From assembly GCF_900103665.1 (NCBI RefSeq), contig NZ_FNGY01000012.1:186001-250000 (forward strand): a stretch of 64,000 nucleotides of DNA, written 5' to 3'. Numbering within the stretch: the first letter of the stretch is position 1; each line of letters starts with the position of its first letter. A program made the position numbers and the translations under genes. The notes beneath the pieces are model-generated. The model worked only from the letters and a program-made list of their open reading frames with translations, had not been told where the DNA came from and ran no database searches. The DNA is from Pedobacter steynii. Its GTDB lineage: Bacteria; Bacteroidota; Bacteroidia; Sphingobacteriales; Sphingobacteriaceae. This document shows, one piece after another, positions 63,166 through 64,000 of the stretch.

Positions 63166-64000
63166 TTACCAGGCGAGTTCGCCTTTGATCATCTCAATGA
63201 AATCATCAAACAGGTAACGTGAATCATGTGGGCCTGGAGAAGATTCCGGGTGATATTGTACAGAGAATGCTTTTTTACCTTTTACCCTGATGCCCTCAAT
63301 ACTCTGGTCGTTCAGGTTGATGTGGGTGATCTCTACTTTGTCAGAACTTCTTACTTCTTCAGGAACAACGCCAAAACCATGGTTTTGAGAAGTTACTTCG
63401 CAGTGATTTTTGATGATGTTTTTTACCGGATGGTTTAAACCTCTGTGTCCGTTAAACATTTTCATCGTTCCGATTCCGTTCGCCTCTGCCAGTAACTGGT
63501 GACCTAAGCAAATTCCGAACAATGGTTTATCTGCAGCCAGGATCTGTTTAACCGTCTCAATTGCATAAGGCATTGCCGATGGATCACCGGGGCCATTAGA
63601 GATAAAGTAACCGTCAGCACCCCATTTGTCCATTTCTTCAAAGCTTGTTTTAGCCGGGAATACCTGTACATAGATGTCTCTGTCGTCGAAGTTGCGAAGG
63701 ATGTTCTTTTTAATTCCAAGGTCTAAAGCTGCAATTTTATAAGTTGCATCAGGAGAACCGTAGAAATAAGCTGCTTTTGTAGATACCTGAGAAGACAATT
63801 CCAGTCCGTCCATAGATGGAACTTCTGCTAATTTAGCTTTCAGCTCTTCAAGGTCAGTGATTTCGGAAGAGATAATGGCATTCATTGCACCTTTATGTCT
63901 GATATGACGCACCAAAGCACGGGTGTCGATATCAGAGATTCCTACAATGTTTTCATTTTGAAAATAGTCCTGAATAGATTCAGAAGCTTCTTTACGGCTA
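63166..64000 (-). CDS. carA: Carbamoyl-phosphate synthase, small (glutaminase) subunit, partial (N-terminus off the window)
   Basis: The frame is open from 63166 to the window edge (about 278 codons). It extends beyond the internal Met near 63915, which is not the true start; the sequence upstream (VGISDIDTRALVRHIR) is typical CarA. The class I glutamine amidotransferase domain has the nucleophile Cys in LFGICLGHQLLA, the conserved HGFGV, and the His-x-Glu pair in QYHPESSPGPHDS. It supplies ammonia to CarB for arginine and pyrimidine synthesis. The start and upstream regulation are outside the window. Confidence 0.95.
   Translation of the reverse strand, partial: SRKEASESIQDYFQNENIVGISDIDTRALVRHIRHKGAMNAIISSEITDLEELKAKLAEVPSMDGLELSSQVSTKAAYFYGSPDATYKIAALDLGIKKNILRNFDDRDIYVQVFPAKTSFEEMDKWGADGYFISNGPGDPSAMPYAIETVKQILAADKPLFGICLGHQLLAEANGIGTMKMFNGHRGLNHPVKNIIKNHCEVTSQNHGFGVVPEEVRSSDKVEITHINLNDQSIEGIRVKGKKAFSVQYHPESSPGPHDSRYLFDDFIEMIKGELAW

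Noticed and set aside
63166..63915. Possible short carA starting at the internal Met near 63915
   Set aside because: The reading frame continues upstream with typical CarA sequence to the window edge, so the gene is simply cut by the window.

Overview
The window looks like a chromosomal segment of a Bacteroidota bacterium, most likely Sphingobacteriaceae and Pedobacter-like. The signs are SusC/SusD outer-membrane pairs controlled by ECF sigma/FecR modules, Bacteroidota-type -7 promoter elements (TAnnTTTG) at several genes, mostly absent Shine-Dalgarno sequences, and families such as DUF4369-thioredoxin, DUF4468, DUF5977 and cysteine-rich CWC. I saw no tRNA, rRNA, CRISPR array or insertion sequence.

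Region 1 (1-13.7 kb, all minus strand) holds two cell-surface signalling/uptake modules. One is ECF sigma - FecR - SusC (the SusC is cut by the window start). The other is ECF sigma - FecR - SusC - SusD, followed by two DUF4369/TlpA-like thiol-disulfide proteins. Each fecR-susC gap carries a similar hairpin.

Region 2 (13.7-21.1 kb) is a compact lanthipeptide locus. A 49-codon gene at 14200-14349 (minus), too small for usual gene calling, encodes a class I lanthipeptide precursor of the Bacteroidota type (leader motif LNLKKATISNL, Ser/Thr-rich core with one Cys). It sits between a stand-alone receiver protein and a LytTR response regulator/histidine kinase pair. A full-length LanB dehydratase and an unknown lipoprotein are divergently transcribed. 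Three copies of a 9-bp direct repeat with 21-bp period, the architecture LytTR regulators bind, lie upstream of the precursor, of the kinase-regulator operon and of lanB. Each is oriented toward its gene. No LanC or exporter is in the window.

Region 3 (21.1-36.1 kb, minus) is a complete 13-gene NADH:quinone oxidoreductase operon (nuoA, B, CD fused, E-N), preceded by a CBS-pair gene. Region 4 (36.4-45.0 kb, mostly plus) carries nfeD-slipin, sucD, a lipoprotein MsrB, RlpA and the class Ia ribonucleotide reductase genes nrdB-nrdA.

Region 5 (45.06-45.74 kb) has no gene. It is packed with same-orientation DnaA-box-like 9-mers at 11-bp spacing, including two exact TTATCCACA boxes and a 76-bp array repeated 315 bp further on. 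This is a strong candidate for oriC or a DnaA-titrating locus.

Region 6 (45.8-64 kb) is housekeeping and envelope genes: CWC protein, aguB-aguA (agmatine to putrescine), fabG, an L,D-transpeptidase, a VWA-like membrane protein, a TRIC channel, FtsB/DivIC, enolase, aquaporin, two unknown secreted proteins, a di-heme peroxidase, a PhoX-like protein, an ABC-2 exporter and carA (cut by the window end).
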